A stretch of 64,000 nucleotides of DNA from Bradyrhizobium sp. CER78 (GCF_029846235.1 NZ_JARVWP010000008.1:62001-126000); one strand, 5' to 3'; numbered from the stretch's first letter, positions 27,293-36,733 are shown. Notes: generated from the letters alone by a model not told the origin. Made by a program: numbers and translations.

Positions 27293-28495
27293 TCAGTTCG
27301 TATCGGCACTCAGCACGCCGCCGAACTGCTCCCAGGAATTTCCGGTCCAGCGCTGCAGCTGAAGCTGGGTGTAGGCCATGCTGTTGCCGGGGCCGGTGTT
27401 GATCGTGATCCCCGGCATCAAGGTCGGCAGCACCAGTCCCTTGATGTTGCGCGCCTGCTTGACGATGTTCTCGCGCGACAGGTCGTCGCCGCACTGCTTG
27501 AGCACCTGTTCCAGGATCTGGCCTTGCTGGGTGCCGAACAGATAGTTGTTGTCGCCGATATCGGCGCCGGGAAGATATTTTTCGAAGTGGGCGCGATACC
27601 ACTTCATGCCGGGATCGTCGGCCCACTTCTTGTCGTTCGGATCCTTGGTGATGGTCGCGACCACGACGCCCACCGCCTTGTCGACTCCCGCGGGCACGAT
27701 GGTGGCGGAGACCGAGCTCGACACGTAGTTGACGATGGTGAGCGGCGTCCAGCCAATCTCGCTCGCCTTCTTGATCGCCTGTGCCGCGAATTTCGGCGTA
27801 CCGGCGACCAGGAAGGCCTGCGCGCCCGACGCCTTCAGCGTCACCACATGCGATTCGATGGTGGGCTCGGTGACCTCATAGGGAGACGTCACGACCTTCT
27901 TGTCGAAGTCGGCCTTCATGGTCTCCTTGAAGGCGGCCACGAAGTCCCGGCCGAGGTCGTCATTCTGGTAGAGGATCGCGATCTTCGCATCGGGCGCCGT
28001 CTGCGCGATGTATTTGGCGTAGATCTTTCCTTCGGTGTTGTAGCTCGGCAGTCCCGTGGTGGTCAGCGGAAACTCGTTGAAGTTCGTGAACTTGGTCACG
28101 CCGCTGACGACGAAGAGATGCGGCACCTTCTTCGCGGTGACGTATTTGATGGTCGCGCCGATCCCGGGTGTCCCGAGCGGGCTGAACAGGAACGCCACCT
28201 CGTCGCTCTCGATCAGCTTCCGGGTCTGCTCGACCGCCTTGGGCGGCGTATAGGCGTCGTCATAGGTGATCAGGTTGATCTTGCGGCCGTTGACGCCGCC
28301 GCGATCATTGACGGAATGAACGTAGGCGATCAGGCCCTTGCCGGTATTGCTGAGCGGCGATGCCGGGCCGCTGAACGGGAACGTCGCCCCGACCTTGATT
28401 TCCGATTCCGAGATACCAGGCGTTTCGGCGCGGACCGGAGCGCCAGCAAACGCGGCTAGCATTGCAACGGATATCGCAAGCTTCCCCAACGACAT
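27293..28495 (-). CDS. Periplasmic branched-chain-amino-acid-type substrate-binding protein (LivK-like)
   Basis: 400 aa with a signal peptide (MSLGKLAISVAMLAAFAGAPVRAET). The type I periplasmic binding fold is evident from IKVGATFPFSGPASPLSNTGKGLIAYVHSVNDRGGVNGRKINLITYDDAYTPPKAVEQTRKLIESD. It binds a small solute for an ABC importer, yet no permease or ATPase gene is adjacent. It is the last gene of the catabolic operon, so it probably captures the operon's substrate or a related organic acid. Confidence 0.9.
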   Translation of the reverse strand: MSLGKLAISVAMLAAFAGAPVRAETPGISESEIKVGATFPFSGPASPLSNTGKGLIAYVHSVNDRGGVNGRKINLITYDDAYTPPKAVEQTRKLIESDEVAFLFSPLGTPGIGATIKYVTAKKVPHLFVVSGVTKFTNFNEFPLTTTGLPSYNTEGKIYAKYIAQTAPDAKIAILYQNDDLGRDFVAAFKETMKADFDKKVVTSPYEVTEPTIESHVVTLKASGAQAFLVAGTPKFAAQAIKKASEIGWTPLTIVNYVSSSVSATIVPAGVDKAVGVVVATITKDPNDKKWADDPGMKWYRAHFEKYLPGADIGDNNYLFGTQQGQILEQVLKQCGDDLSRENIVKQARNIKGLVLPTLMPGITINTGPGNSMAYTQLQLQRWTGNSWEQFGGVLSADTN

Positions 28496-28541
28496 CGAAT
28501 TCCCCCTTGGCTTTTATGAACTGATCACCGCCGCGCAGCGC

Positions 28542-29243
28542 CTACCAGACTTCGCCGAACGGTCTGATCTCGACATTGAACGACCACGCGCTGCGGTCCT
28601 GATGGACGACGTGCCAGACCTCGTCCGCAATCGTTTTCGGCTTGATGAAGAAGTCGTCCGGCCGCTCAGGCCAGCGCTTCCGCGTCCACTCCAGATCGAT
28701 CACCGCATCGATCACGACATAGGCGACGTGAACGCCTTGCGGTCCGAGATCGCGCGCCATCGCCTCGGCGAGGATCCGCTGCGCCGCCTTGGTCGGCGCG
28801 AACCCTGCGAAGCCGGCTTTGCCGCGCAACGCCGAGGTATTACCGCTCGCCACAATGGCGCCCTTGCCGGCGCTGATCATCGCCGGGGCAAACCGCCTTG
28901 CCAGATACAGCAAGCCCATCGTGTTGACCTGGAAGTTACGATTGAGGATCTGCGGATCGATCTCGCGGAACGTGCCGAATGCGCCGCCGACGGCGTTGTG
29001 GATCACGACGCCGGGGCTGCCGAGATCGCGCTCCAGGGCCGAGGCTACCGCCTCGACCTGCGCGGGATCGGAGACATCGCATCGATAGGCCTTTGCGCCC
29101 GGCAACTGCTTCTCGAGCGCGGCGAGCCGCTCCTCGTTCCTGGCAAGCAGCGCGACGCGGTAGCCGCCCTCGGCGAACCGCCTGGCGAGCGCCGAACCGG
29201 TGCCGGGTCCAACGCCGGATATCAGGCAAACAGGTGCGGACAT
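28542..29243 (-). CDS. SDR-family protein with Tyr-to-Phe in the YxxxK site
   Basis: 233 aa from ATG 29243. The NAD(P)-binding motif is LISGVGPGTGSALARRF and the NxxG-like region is VVIHNAVGG. At the catalytic site the sequence is GFAPTKAAQR, an FxxxK where most SDRs have YxxxK. It ends WSFNVEIRPFGEVW, almost the same ending as the SDR at 36746, so the two are paralogues of one subfamily. It may be a reductase with altered chemistry or a non-catalytic partner. Sits between the GST and binding-protein genes in the operon. Confidence 0.8.
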   Translation of the reverse strand: MSAPVCLISGVGPGTGSALARRFAEGGYRVALLARNEERLAALEKQLPGAKAYRCDVSDPAQVEAVASALERDLGSPGVVIHNAVGGAFGTFREIDPQILNRNFQVNTMGLLYLARRFAPAMISAGKGAIVASGNTSALRGKAGFAGFAPTKAAQRILAEAMARDLGPQGVHVAYVVIDAVIDLEWTRKRWPERPDDFFIKPKTIADEVWHVVHQDRSAWSFNVEIRPFGEVW

Positions 29244-29282
29244 GCGATCAACCCTCCGCGTTAGAGCCAACAGGTGTCATGG

Positions 29283-30089
29283 TCAGGCCGCGGCCTTCGA
29301 CCGCAGCTTCTCGACATAAGGCTTGAGGTCTGGCGCAAAATGCGCGTGCGCGACCAGCCGGGCAAAGTGAGCGAACATCAGCGGATACCCATCCTGCACC
29401 CCGGGATGCAGGATCCTGGTCAATCCCTGCTTGTCCAATTGCTCGCTCCGCCCGTACTCGTTCATGAACAGCGCGAGCTCGGCGGCAAAGCAGATGTCGG
29501 CAATCGTGATGCCGTCCCCGACCAGCGTCTCGCGCCGCGACGACAGTGCCTGCTCGATTCCGGACGCATAGATCGCGAACGCATCCCTGGCGCGGGCATG
29601 AATGGCTGCGTCGACCGTGCCGCCCGACAGCGCGAGCAGATAGATCTGCGAATCCCGCGCAAAGACCAGGCTGACATCGAGAAAGCTGTCGATCCTTGAC
29701 GCCTCGTAGGCGTCACGCCCGTAGAGCGGGAACGCCGCTTCGCCGAGCCGCGCCACCGCGCGCATGATGCTGTTGGATTCGAAGATCCCGATCTTGCCGT
29801 CGGCGCCGAACGCCGCCGGCACATTGCCGAACGGCTGCGCCGCCATGAAGGCATCGGTCTTGAACAGCTGCGCGCCGGTCAGGCCGACCTTCCCGGTCCG
29901 CGCCAGCGAGGCGAGTTCAGCGCGCTCCTGCTCCGACAGTGGATGGGCATCGTAATCCCACAACCAGTCCCGCAACTCCTTGCCCGAGGCGCCTCGGACC
30001 TCGACCGCGACGCCGCAGAACCGGGCCGCGATGGTTGCCTTCCAGACCCGCGGGTTCGGCAGATAGGAGAAGATGCGCAAGGCGGCCAT
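29283..30089 (-). CDS. Glutathione S-transferase-like protein
   Basis: 268 aa. The N-terminal thioredoxin-like domain begins LRIFSYLPNPRVWKATIAARFCGVAVEV, and the G-site contains the FGNVPAAFGADGKIGIFESNSIMRAVARLG strand-turn-strand with cis-Pro and ES motif. The C-terminal all-alpha domain carries the N-capping-box region ITIADICFAAELALF. There is an unusual insert of about 35 aa between the beta1-alpha1 unit and the cis-Pro strand. Possible role: glutathione-dependent isomerisation or detoxification in the catabolic pathway of this operon. Confidence 0.8.
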   Translation of the reverse strand: MAALRIFSYLPNPRVWKATIAARFCGVAVEVRGASGKELRDWLWDYDAHPLSEQERAELASLARTGKVGLTGAQLFKTDAFMAAQPFGNVPAAFGADGKIGIFESNSIMRAVARLGEAAFPLYGRDAYEASRIDSFLDVSLVFARDSQIYLLALSGGTVDAAIHARARDAFAIYASGIEQALSSRRETLVGDGITIADICFAAELALFMNEYGRSEQLDKQGLTRILHPGVQDGYPLMFAHFARLVAHAHFAPDLKPYVEKLRSKAAA

Positions 30090-30114
30090 GGCGGCTGCTC
30101 CAGGTGCTGTTGCC

Positions 30115-31275
30115 TCAGGCGGCGAGCTTCAGGATCTTGACGACGTCGGCGGGCTCGCGGATCGGCTGCGGGTTGGCGCGCGTGAAGATCGACAGCATCG
30201 CGTTCTTACCGATCAGCTCGAAGCGGTCCTCGCCGACGCCGACATCGGCAAGCCGCCGCGGCAGGCCGAGCTCCGCGATGAACGCCGCGAACGCGTCGCC
30301 GGCGTCACGCCCCGGCGCGCCGAGCGCGGCGGCGATCGATTGCTGAGCTTTCTCTGTCGCCGGGCGGTTGTAGCGCAGCACGCTCGGCATCATGACAGCC
30401 GTGCAGAAGTAATGCGGGACGTCGCAGGTGCCGCCGAGCACATGGCCGATGGCATGGCTGGCGCCCATCGGCACCCGCGACTGCAATCCGAATGCCGACA
30501 GCCAGGAGCCCAGCTGGCAATTCAGCCGCGCCGCCTCGTCGTCGGGATTTTCCTTGGTGCGCAGCAGGCCATCATGCAGATAGCGCAAGCCCTGCTGGCA
30601 CACCGCATCCACGAGCACGTTGGGCCGGCTGGAGCAGATCGCCTCGATGCCGTGATCCATCGCGCGCGTGCCCGAGCCAAGCCAGAGCTTCTCCGGGGTG
30701 TATCTCGTCATCGCCGGATCGAGGATGATGCTGCGCGGCATCATCATCGGATGATTGAATATCTGCTTCAGCTTGCGGCTGGTGTCGGTGACCAGCGCGC
30801 CGGAATTGTACTCGCCGCCCGACAGCGTGCTGGGGATCGCGATCATCCGGACTTTTGGGTTGCGGAACGGTCCGAACCGGCGCTCCGGCGTGGTCTCGAA
30901 ACCGTCGAGCCCGGCTGGCTCGAAGATCGCGTGCTCGATGCACATCAGCACGATCTTCGCCGCATCGACGACCGAGCCGCCGCCGATCGCGACGACGAGA
31001 TCGGCCTTGGCCTCGCTGGCCTGCCGCGCGATCTGCGTCACCACGTCCCGCGTGGTGTGCTGCGGCACGCCGTCGAAGGTCGCCGCATGGCGATCACCGA
31101 GCGCTTTGCGGATCTTCTCGATCACGTCGGTCGTGGTGTTCAGCGTCCGGCTGGCGATCAGATAGACGCGCTTGGCGCCGAGCCGCTCGGCCTCCTCGCG
31201 CAGCGCTTCGGCTGCCGGTTTGCCGTAGATCACGGTTTCCATGGCGGGATATTGATGGCTGCCGACGACGTGCAT
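30115..31275 (-). CDS. Iron-containing alcohol dehydrogenase, maleylacetate reductase-like
   Basis: 386 aa from ATG 31275, 8 bp after GAGGGAG; GTG 31284 is the weaker alternative. The Rossmann-like N-domain has VVAIGGGSVVDAAKI, the NAD(P) pyrophosphate motif of the Fe-ADH family. Metal ligands are expected in GTRAMDHGIEA and GASHAIGHVLGGTCDVPHY. Overall it resembles maleylacetate reductases more than DhaT/FucO. It would reduce an oxo or enoic acid intermediate. In-operon between GST and enoyl-CoA hydratase. Confidence 0.85.
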   Translation of the reverse strand: MHVVGSHQYPAMETVIYGKPAAEALREEAERLGAKRVYLIASRTLNTTTDVIEKIRKALGDRHAATFDGVPQHTTRDVVTQIARQASEAKADLVVAIGGGSVVDAAKIVLMCIEHAIFEPAGLDGFETTPERRFGPFRNPKVRMIAIPSTLSGGEYNSGALVTDTSRKLKQIFNHPMMMPRSIILDPAMTRYTPEKLWLGSGTRAMDHGIEAICSSRPNVLVDAVCQQGLRYLHDGLLRTKENPDDEAARLNCQLGSWLSAFGLQSRVPMGASHAIGHVLGGTCDVPHYFCTAVMMPSVLRYNRPATEKAQQSIAAALGAPGRDAGDAFAAFIAELGLPRRLADVGVGEDRFELIGKNAMLSIFTRANPQPIREPADVVKILKLAA

Positions 31276-31317
31276 GCTTGTCACTCCCTCGATGGTTCCG
31301 TGAATTTCGCTGCCGGT

Positions 31318-32091
31318 TCAGGCCGACAGCTTGGTGAAGTCAGGCTGACGCCGTTCGGCGAAGGCGGCAAACGCCTCACGCGCCTCGGGCGTCGTCAGCC
31401 GTTGCTTGAACAGCACGCCTTCCTCGGCGATCTGCGCCGCGATCCGCTGCTGCTCGCGCATCAGCGCCTTGGTCATGCTGAGCGAGCCAGCCGGCCGCTT
31501 GGTCAGCGCGATCGCCGCGTCATGGGCCTTCTTGCGCAGATCGGCCTGCGGCACCACGGCATTGGCGAGGCCGGATGCCAGCGCGCCCTGCGCATCCATC
31601 GGCTCGCCGAGCGCGAACATCGCATAGGCGCGCGCGTGCCCGATCCTCAGAGGTAACAGCCAGCTCGACGCCGCCTCCGGCACCAGGGCGAGATTGACGA
31701 AGGGCGTGATCAGCCGCGCGGTCTCCGCGAGATAGACCAGGTCACAATGCAGCAGCATGGTGGTGCCGACGCCGACCGCATTGCCCTGCACGGCCGCGAC
31801 CAGCGGCTTGCCGACCTTGCTGATGGTCTCGATGAAGCGATGCGCCGGGCTATCGACCGCGCTTTCGCCGCGCGCCTGGCTCGCGAAATCGGCCAGGTCG
31901 TTGCCCGCGGTGAAGCTGTCGCCGTCGCCCTGGAACAGGATGACCCGGACGGACGGATCCGTCTCGGCCTGCTTCAGCGCACCCGACATGGCGTCATACA
32001 TGGTGCCGGTGAGGGCGTTCTTCTTCTCCGGCCGCTGCAGGGTCAGCGTCATGACGCCGGCGGCGATTTCGACTTTGACATGCTCGGTCAT
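31318..32091 (-). CDS. Enoyl-CoA hydratase/isomerase
   Basis: 257 aa, standard crotonase size. The CoA-binding and oxyanion-hole signature is GNAVGVGTTMLLHCDLVYLAETARLITPFVNLALVPEAASSWLLP, preceded by DSFTAGNDLADF. One of the two usual catalytic Glu positions is retained in LVPEAASS; the other is not obvious, as in several isomerase or degradative subgroups. Adds water to, or isomerises, an enoyl-CoA in the beta-oxidation-like pathway. 13 bp downstream of the nitronate monooxygenase-like gene. Confidence 0.88.
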   Translation of the reverse strand: MTEHVKVEIAAGVMTLTLQRPEKKNALTGTMYDAMSGALKQAETDPSVRVILFQGDGDSFTAGNDLADFASQARGESAVDSPAHRFIETISKVGKPLVAAVQGNAVGVGTTMLLHCDLVYLAETARLITPFVNLALVPEAASSWLLPLRIGHARAYAMFALGEPMDAQGALASGLANAVVPQADLRKKAHDAAIALTKRPAGSLSMTKALMREQQRIAAQIAEEGVLFKQRLTTPEAREAFAAFAERRQPDFTKLSA

Positions 32092-32104
32092 GACACTCTC
32101 CCGT

Positions 32105-33115
32105 TCAGGCCACCGCGCGGGCCGGTTTGGTTTCGAACTTGCCGTCGAGGAAGCCGGTCAGCCGCTGCCGGATAATCGCTTCGGCGTCAGTCATGATGCG
32201 GTCGATCAGCTCCTTGACGGTCGGGATGTCGTTGATCAGGCCGACCACCATGCCGCAGCTCCAGGCACCGGCATCCATCTCGCCTTCGATCATCACCTTC
32301 GGGTAGACGCCGGCGACCTGCTCGTGGATGTCCTCGATCTTGAGCCTGGCGCCCTTCTCACGCTCGATCTCAAGCAGCTCATCGACGCCCTTGTTCTTCA
32401 GCACCCGCTCGGTGTTGCGCAGCGCGCGCATCACAAGCCGTGTGTCGAGCTCGTCGGCGTCGAGCAGCGCCTGCTTCACGTTGGGATGAACCGGTGCTTC
32501 CTTGGTCGCGATGAAGCGCGTGCCCATGTTCATGCCGGCGGCGCCCATCGACAGCGCCGCGACCAGGCTGCGCGCATCCGCCATGCCGCCCGAGGCGACG
32601 AACGGAATTGTCAATTCGTCTGCCGCGCGCGGCAGCAGGATCATGTTCGGGATATCGTCCTCGCCGGGATGGCCGCCGCACTCGAAGCCGTCGACGCTGA
32701 CCGCGTCGCAGCCGATCTTCTCGGCCTTCAGCGAATGCCGCACCGAGGTGCATTTGTGGATCACCTTGATGCCCGCGGCCTTCAGCGCCGGCATATACTG
32801 CTCGGGGCTGCGGCCCGCAGTCTCCACCGCCTTGACGCCGCCCTCGCGGATCGCAGCGATATATTCCGGATAAGGCGGCGCGGTGAAGCTCGGCAGGAAG
32901 GTGAGGTTCACCCCGATCGGCTTGTCGGTCATGTCGCGGCAGCGCGCGATTTCCTTGGCCAGCAGCTCCGGCGTCCGCTGCGTCAGGCCAGTGATGATGC
33001 CGAGGCCGCCGGCGTTCGACACTGCCGCCGCCATTTCGGCGAAGCCGACATAGTGCATGCCACCCTGGATGATCGGATGCTGGATGCCGAACAGTTCAGT
33101 GATTGCTGTCTTCAC
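32105..33115 (-). CDS. Nitronate monooxygenase / FabK-like flavoprotein
   Basis: 336 aa TIM-barrel flavoprotein. Family features include the start ITELFGIQHPIIQGGMHYVGFAEMAAAVSNAGGLGIITG, the KCTSVRHSLKAEKIGCDAVSVDGFECGGHPGEDD segment with the flavin phosphate site, and IPFVASGGMADARSLVAALSMGAAGMNMGTRFIATKE. Family members oxidise nitronates or, in the FabK branch, reduce enoyl thioesters. Its place between a thiolase and an enoyl-CoA hydratase makes an acyl-CoA-directed reaction more likely than nitronate detoxification; that is inference. Confidence 0.85.
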   Translation of the reverse strand: MKTAITELFGIQHPIIQGGMHYVGFAEMAAAVSNAGGLGIITGLTQRTPELLAKEIARCRDMTDKPIGVNLTFLPSFTAPPYPEYIAAIREGGVKAVETAGRSPEQYMPALKAAGIKVIHKCTSVRHSLKAEKIGCDAVSVDGFECGGHPGEDDIPNMILLPRAADELTIPFVASGGMADARSLVAALSMGAAGMNMGTRFIATKEAPVHPNVKQALLDADELDTRLVMRALRNTERVLKNKGVDELLEIEREKGARLKIEDIHEQVAGVYPKVMIEGEMDAGAWSCGMVVGLINDIPTVKELIDRIMTDAEAIIRQRLTGFLDGKFETKPARAVA

Positions 33116-33136
33116 AAGTCTCTCCCGCGCTTCCGA

Positions 33137-34327
33137 TCAGTTGATGATTTCGAACAGGCCTGCCGCACCCATGCCGCCGCCGATGCACATGGTCACCACG
33201 CCGTATTTGGCCTTGCGCCGCCGGCCTTCGATCAGGAGGTGGCCGGTGAGCCGCGCGCCGGTCATGCCATAGGGATGGCCGATCGCGATCGAGCCGCCGT
33301 TGACGTTCAGCTTGTCAGGATCGATGCCGAGCTTGTCGCGGCAGTAGATCACCTGCACCGCATAGGCTTCGTTGAGCTCCCAGAGGTCGATGTCGTCGAT
33401 CCTGAGGTTATGCCGCTTCAACAGCCGCGGGATCGCGGCGACCGGGCCGACGCCCATCTCATCCGGCTCGACGCCGGCGGCGACGAAGCCGCGGAAGATG
33501 CCGAGCGGCTTCAGCCCCTTCTGCGCGGCGATCCTGTCACTCATGATCACGCAGGCCGAGGCGCCGTCGGAGAGCTGGCTGGCATTGCCGGCGCTGATGG
33601 TCTTGCCCTCGAACACCGGCTTGATCTTGGCGAGTCCATCCGCCGTGGTATCGGGCCGCGGGCCTTCATCCTTGGCCAGCGTCACCTGTTGGAAGCTGAC
33701 TTCCTTGGTGTCCTTGTTGACCACGGCCATTTTGGTCGTGAACGGCACGATCTCGTCGTTGAAACGGCCGCCCTGCAGCGCGGCACCGACGCGGCGCTGG
33801 CACTCGAGGCTGTATTCGTCCTGCTTGTCGCGGCCGATCCCGTAGCGCTCAGCGACGACTTCGGCGGTCTCCAGCATGGACATGTACATCTCGGGCTTCA
33901 TCGCCATCAACTCGTCGTCAACGGCATGGAACCGGTTCATGTGCTCGTTCTGCACCAGGCTGATCGACTCGATGCCACCCCCGATCGCGATCTCGACGCC
34001 ATCAAGCATCACCGAGCGCGCGGCAACCGCGATCGCCTGCAGACCGGAGGCGCATTGCCGGTCGATTGTGGTGCCGGCAACGGTAACCGGAAGCCCGGCG
34101 CGGATCGCGCCCTTGCGCGCGACATTCATCACCATGGTGCCCTGCTGCATCGCGCAGCCCATCACCACGTCCTCGACCTCGCCGGGCGCAATGCCGGCGC
34201 GCTTCACGGCTTCGGCCATCACGTGACCGGCCAGGGTCGGCCCGTCGGTGTTGTTGAGCGCGCCGCGATAGGCCTTGCCGACGCCGGTGCGCGCGGTGGA
34301 AACGATGACTGCTTCGGGTGATGACAT
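33137..34327 (-). CDS. Acetyl-CoA C-acyltransferase (thiolase)
   Basis: 396 aa, typical of FadA/PhbA thiolases. The acyl-accepting Cys92 is in DRQCASGLQAIA, the catalytic His351 in IAIGHPYGMTGAR, and the second Cys381 in TMCIGGGMG. It cleaves a 3-ketoacyl-CoA to acetyl-CoA plus a shortened acyl-CoA in the cytoplasm. No alpha-subunit FadB is adjacent; hydratase and dehydrogenase steps are probably done by the separate gene products of this operon. Confidence 0.95.
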   Translation of the reverse strand: MSSPEAVIVSTARTGVGKAYRGALNNTDGPTLAGHVMAEAVKRAGIAPGEVEDVVMGCAMQQGTMVMNVARKGAIRAGLPVTVAGTTIDRQCASGLQAIAVAARSVMLDGVEIAIGGGIESISLVQNEHMNRFHAVDDELMAMKPEMYMSMLETAEVVAERYGIGRDKQDEYSLECQRRVGAALQGGRFNDEIVPFTTKMAVVNKDTKEVSFQQVTLAKDEGPRPDTTADGLAKIKPVFEGKTISAGNASQLSDGASACVIMSDRIAAQKGLKPLGIFRGFVAAGVEPDEMGVGPVAAIPRLLKRHNLRIDDIDLWELNEAYAVQVIYCRDKLGIDPDKLNVNGGSIAIGHPYGMTGARLTGHLLIEGRRRKAKYGVVTMCIGGGMGAAGLFEIIN

Positions 34328-34341
34328 GCTTGCCTCTCTGA

Positions 34342-35472
34342 CTAGGCGGCCACATCGAGCTGCGCATAGCGCAGCACGTGATAGGCGGGATCGCCGAACT
34401 GGATGTTGATGGATGAAATCCGCTTGAAGTAGTGGCCGACATTGAGCTCATCGGTCATGCCCATGCCGCCATGCAGCTGCACCGCCTGATCGGCCACGAA
34501 CTTGCCGGCATAGCCGATCTTGGATTTTGCGCCGGACGCCAGCCGGGACAGGCCGGCCTCGCCCTCGCTGAGGCTGAGCGACAGATGATGCATCAGGGAC
34601 AGCGCCTCCTGATGCGCGATGAACATATCGACCATCCGGTGCTGCAGCACCTGGAAGCTGCCGATCGTGACGCCGAATTGCTTCCGGGTCTTGGAGTAGT
34701 CCAGTGTCGCGTCGTTCAGCTCGCCGATCGCGCCGACCGCCTCGGCACAGAGCGCGCCGATCGCGCGGTTGCGGCAGGCTTCCAGCGCGGCGACGCCCTC
34801 GCCTTCCTTGCCGAGCAATTCGCCGCGCACGCCGCGCAGGCTGATCTCGGCGGCCCGGCGGCCATCGATCGTCTTGAAGCCCTGCAGATCGAGATTGGCG
34901 GCGCGGCGATCGACCACGAACAGGCTGACGCCGCCGCGGTCGTGGCGATGGCCCGAGGTGCGCGCCGAGACGATGAGATGGTCCGCCCAGGGCGCGGCGA
35001 TGACCGCGGTCTTCTCCCCGCTCAGCACATAGTCGTCACCGTCCCGGCGCGCCGTGGTCGTGACGGTTGCAAGATCGAAGCGCGAGCCCTGCTCGGTCCA
35101 GGCCAGCGCCCAGAGCTTCGATCCCGCGATGATGTCGCCGATATAGGCCTGCTTCTGCGCCTCGGAACCCACCTGTTCGATCAGCCCGCCCGCGACCACG
35201 ACAGTCTCGACGAACGGCTCGACCACGAGATGTCGGCCGAACTCGTGCATGATGATCATGGTCGACAGCGGCCCGCCGCCGAACCCGCCGACAGCTTCCG
35301 AGAACGGCGCAGCGAGCAGGCCAAGCTCGGCGAATTCATCCCATTGCCTGCGGCCAAGCCCCTCTTCGCTCGCAACGATCTTGCGGCGGGCGTCGAAATC
35401 ATACTGGTCGCGCAGCAGCCGCTGCACGCTGGACCGCAACAATTCCTGCTCTTCCGTGAAGTGGATATCCAT
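34342..35472 (-). CDS. Acyl-CoA dehydrogenase, small-subunit type
   Basis: 376 aa from ATG 35472 (MDIHFTEEQELLRSSVQRLL); the upstream part of the frame is the palindromic element. It has the N-terminal helical domain, the middle beta domain with LAWTEQGSRFDLATVTTTAR, and the C-terminal domain ending VQLHGGMGMTDELNVGHYFKRI. The QLHGGMGMTDE box is the FAD/CoA site. It resembles pimeloyl-CoA dehydrogenase small subunits. It probably forms a heteromer with the 35552 product. Introduces an alpha-beta double bond using FAD and ETF. Confidence 0.9.
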   Translation of the reverse strand: MDIHFTEEQELLRSSVQRLLRDQYDFDARRKIVASEEGLGRRQWDEFAELGLLAAPFSEAVGGFGGGPLSTMIIMHEFGRHLVVEPFVETVVVAGGLIEQVGSEAQKQAYIGDIIAGSKLWALAWTEQGSRFDLATVTTTARRDGDDYVLSGEKTAVIAAPWADHLIVSARTSGHRHDRGGVSLFVVDRRAANLDLQGFKTIDGRRAAEISLRGVRGELLGKEGEGVAALEACRNRAIGALCAEAVGAIGELNDATLDYSKTRKQFGVTIGSFQVLQHRMVDMFIAHQEALSLMHHLSLSLSEGEAGLSRLASGAKSKIGYAGKFVADQAVQLHGGMGMTDELNVGHYFKRISSINIQFGDPAYHVLRYAQLDVAA

Positions 35473-35503
35473 CCGATCCTCGTTGCCGCTATCGCCGTTG
35501 TTT

Positions 35504-35552
35504 GGGCATGATCTCTTCGGAAAACCGCTTCGCACTTTTCCGGATCATGCCC
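35504..35552 (-). repeat. Palindromic intergenic element, copy 2 (GCATGATC type)
   Basis: GGGCATGATC (35504-35513) and GATCATGCCC (35543-35552) are perfect inverted repeats, with inner GGAAAA/TTTTCC as in copy 1 at 3615-3663. The stop codon of the large acyl-CoA dehydrogenase (TAG, 35554-35552) overlaps the edge. It interrupts the operon between the two dehydrogenase subunits and may tune the ratio of upstream to downstream mRNA. Confidence 0.75.
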
Positions 35553-36733
35553 TAGAGACCAAGCACCGCCTTGGCGATGATGTTGCGCTGGATCTCGTTC
35601 GACCCGCCGTAGATCGAGAGCTTGCGCGAGTTGAGGTATTTCTCCGACGCCGTATGGCCGTAGTCGGGGCCCGGCATGAAGTGGTTGGCGCTGACCGGAT
35701 GCTCGCGGATCGCAAGCCCATAGTTGCCGATCGCCCGATGCGTCAGCTCGGTGATATCCTGGAAGATCTCGGTGCCGCGGATCTTGAACAGCGAGGCCGC
35801 AGGCCCCGGATCGATGCCGCGCGCCATCTGGGCGACCACGCGCAGCTCGGTCGCCTCCAGTGCCAGCACGTCGAGCTCGACGCGGGCGATGTCCCTGATG
35901 AATTCGAGATGCGCCGGGTCGTCTTCCGGGATCTCGGCCTTCACGATCTTCTTCAGCCGATTGAGATAGCGCGTCGAGCGGCCGATGCCGGCCATGCTGG
36001 TCCGCTCATTGCCGAGCAGGAACTTGGCATAGGTCCAGCCCTTGTTTTCCTCGCCGATCAGATTCTCGGCGGGAACGCGGACGTTCTCCAGGAAGACGTC
36101 GTTGACCTCATGCGAGCCGTCGATGGTGATGATCGGACGCACGGTGACGCCCGGCGACTTCATGTCGATCAAGAGGAACGAGATGCCGGATTGCGGCTTC
36201 GCCGTGGGATCGGTGCGGACCAGGCAGAAGATCCAGTCGGCATGCTGCGCCAGCGTCGTCCAGGTCTTGTGGCCGTTAACGATGTAATGGTCGCCGTCGC
36301 GCACCGCCTTGGTGCGGACGGTGGCGAGATCGGAGCCCGAGCCCGGCTCCGAATAACCCTGGCACCACCAGTCCTCGCCGGAGAGAATCCGCGGCAAGAA
36401 CTTCGCCTTCTGCGCCGCATTGCCGAAGGTGTAGATAACGGGACCGACCATGGTGACGCTGAACGCCAGCGGCGGCATCGTGCCGGCGCGCGTCGTCTCC
36501 TGCTCGAAGATGAAGCGGCGGGTGATCGACCAGCCCGGCCCGCCATATTCCTTCGGCCAGAGCGGCGCGATCCAGCCCTTGTTGTGCAGGATGCGATGCC
36601 ACAGCAGCATCTGCTCCTTGGAGAGATCCGTCTCCGGATTGGCGACGCGCATCTCCGCCGGATAATTGTCCCTGATGAAGGCGCGAACCTCGTCGCGAAA
36701 CGCCGCATCGTCAGGGGATAGCGCGAGCTCCAT
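35552..36733 (-). CDS. Acyl-CoA dehydrogenase, large-subunit type
   Basis: 393 aa. Recognisable segments are WIAPLWPKEYGGPGWS, WCQGYSEPGSGSDLATVRTKA (FAD contact), GHKTWTTLAQHADWIFCLVRTD, and the C-terminal YGGSNEIQRNIIAKAVLGL. The last box is the conserved end of the family. It resembles pimeloyl-CoA dehydrogenase large subunits. Together with the smaller protein it likely carries out the first oxidation of the CoA-activated substrate. The gene starts 12 bp before the end of the SDR spacing and shares the operon. Confidence 0.92.
   Translation of the reverse strand: MELALSPDDAAFRDEVRAFIRDNYPAEMRVANPETDLSKEQMLLWHRILHNKGWIAPLWPKEYGGPGWSITRRFIFEQETTRAGTMPPLAFSVTMVGPVIYTFGNAAQKAKFLPRILSGEDWWCQGYSEPGSGSDLATVRTKAVRDGDHYIVNGHKTWTTLAQHADWIFCLVRTDPTAKPQSGISFLLIDMKSPGVTVRPIITIDGSHEVNDVFLENVRVPAENLIGEENKGWTYAKFLLGNERTSMAGIGRSTRYLNRLKKIVKAEIPEDDPAHLEFIRDIARVELDVLALEATELRVVAQMARGIDPGPAASLFKIRGTEIFQDITELTHRAIGNYGLAIREHPVSANHFMPGPDYGHTASEKYLNSRKLSIYGGSNEIQRNIIAKAVLGL

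Noticed and set aside
31757..34321. A plus-strand open frame of 854 codons antisense to three catabolic genes
   Set aside because: It is antisense to enoyl-CoA hydratase, nitronate monooxygenase and thiolase genes that all show catalytic motifs. Its translation is His/Asp/Arg-rich without any family pattern, a side effect of GC-rich codon bias.
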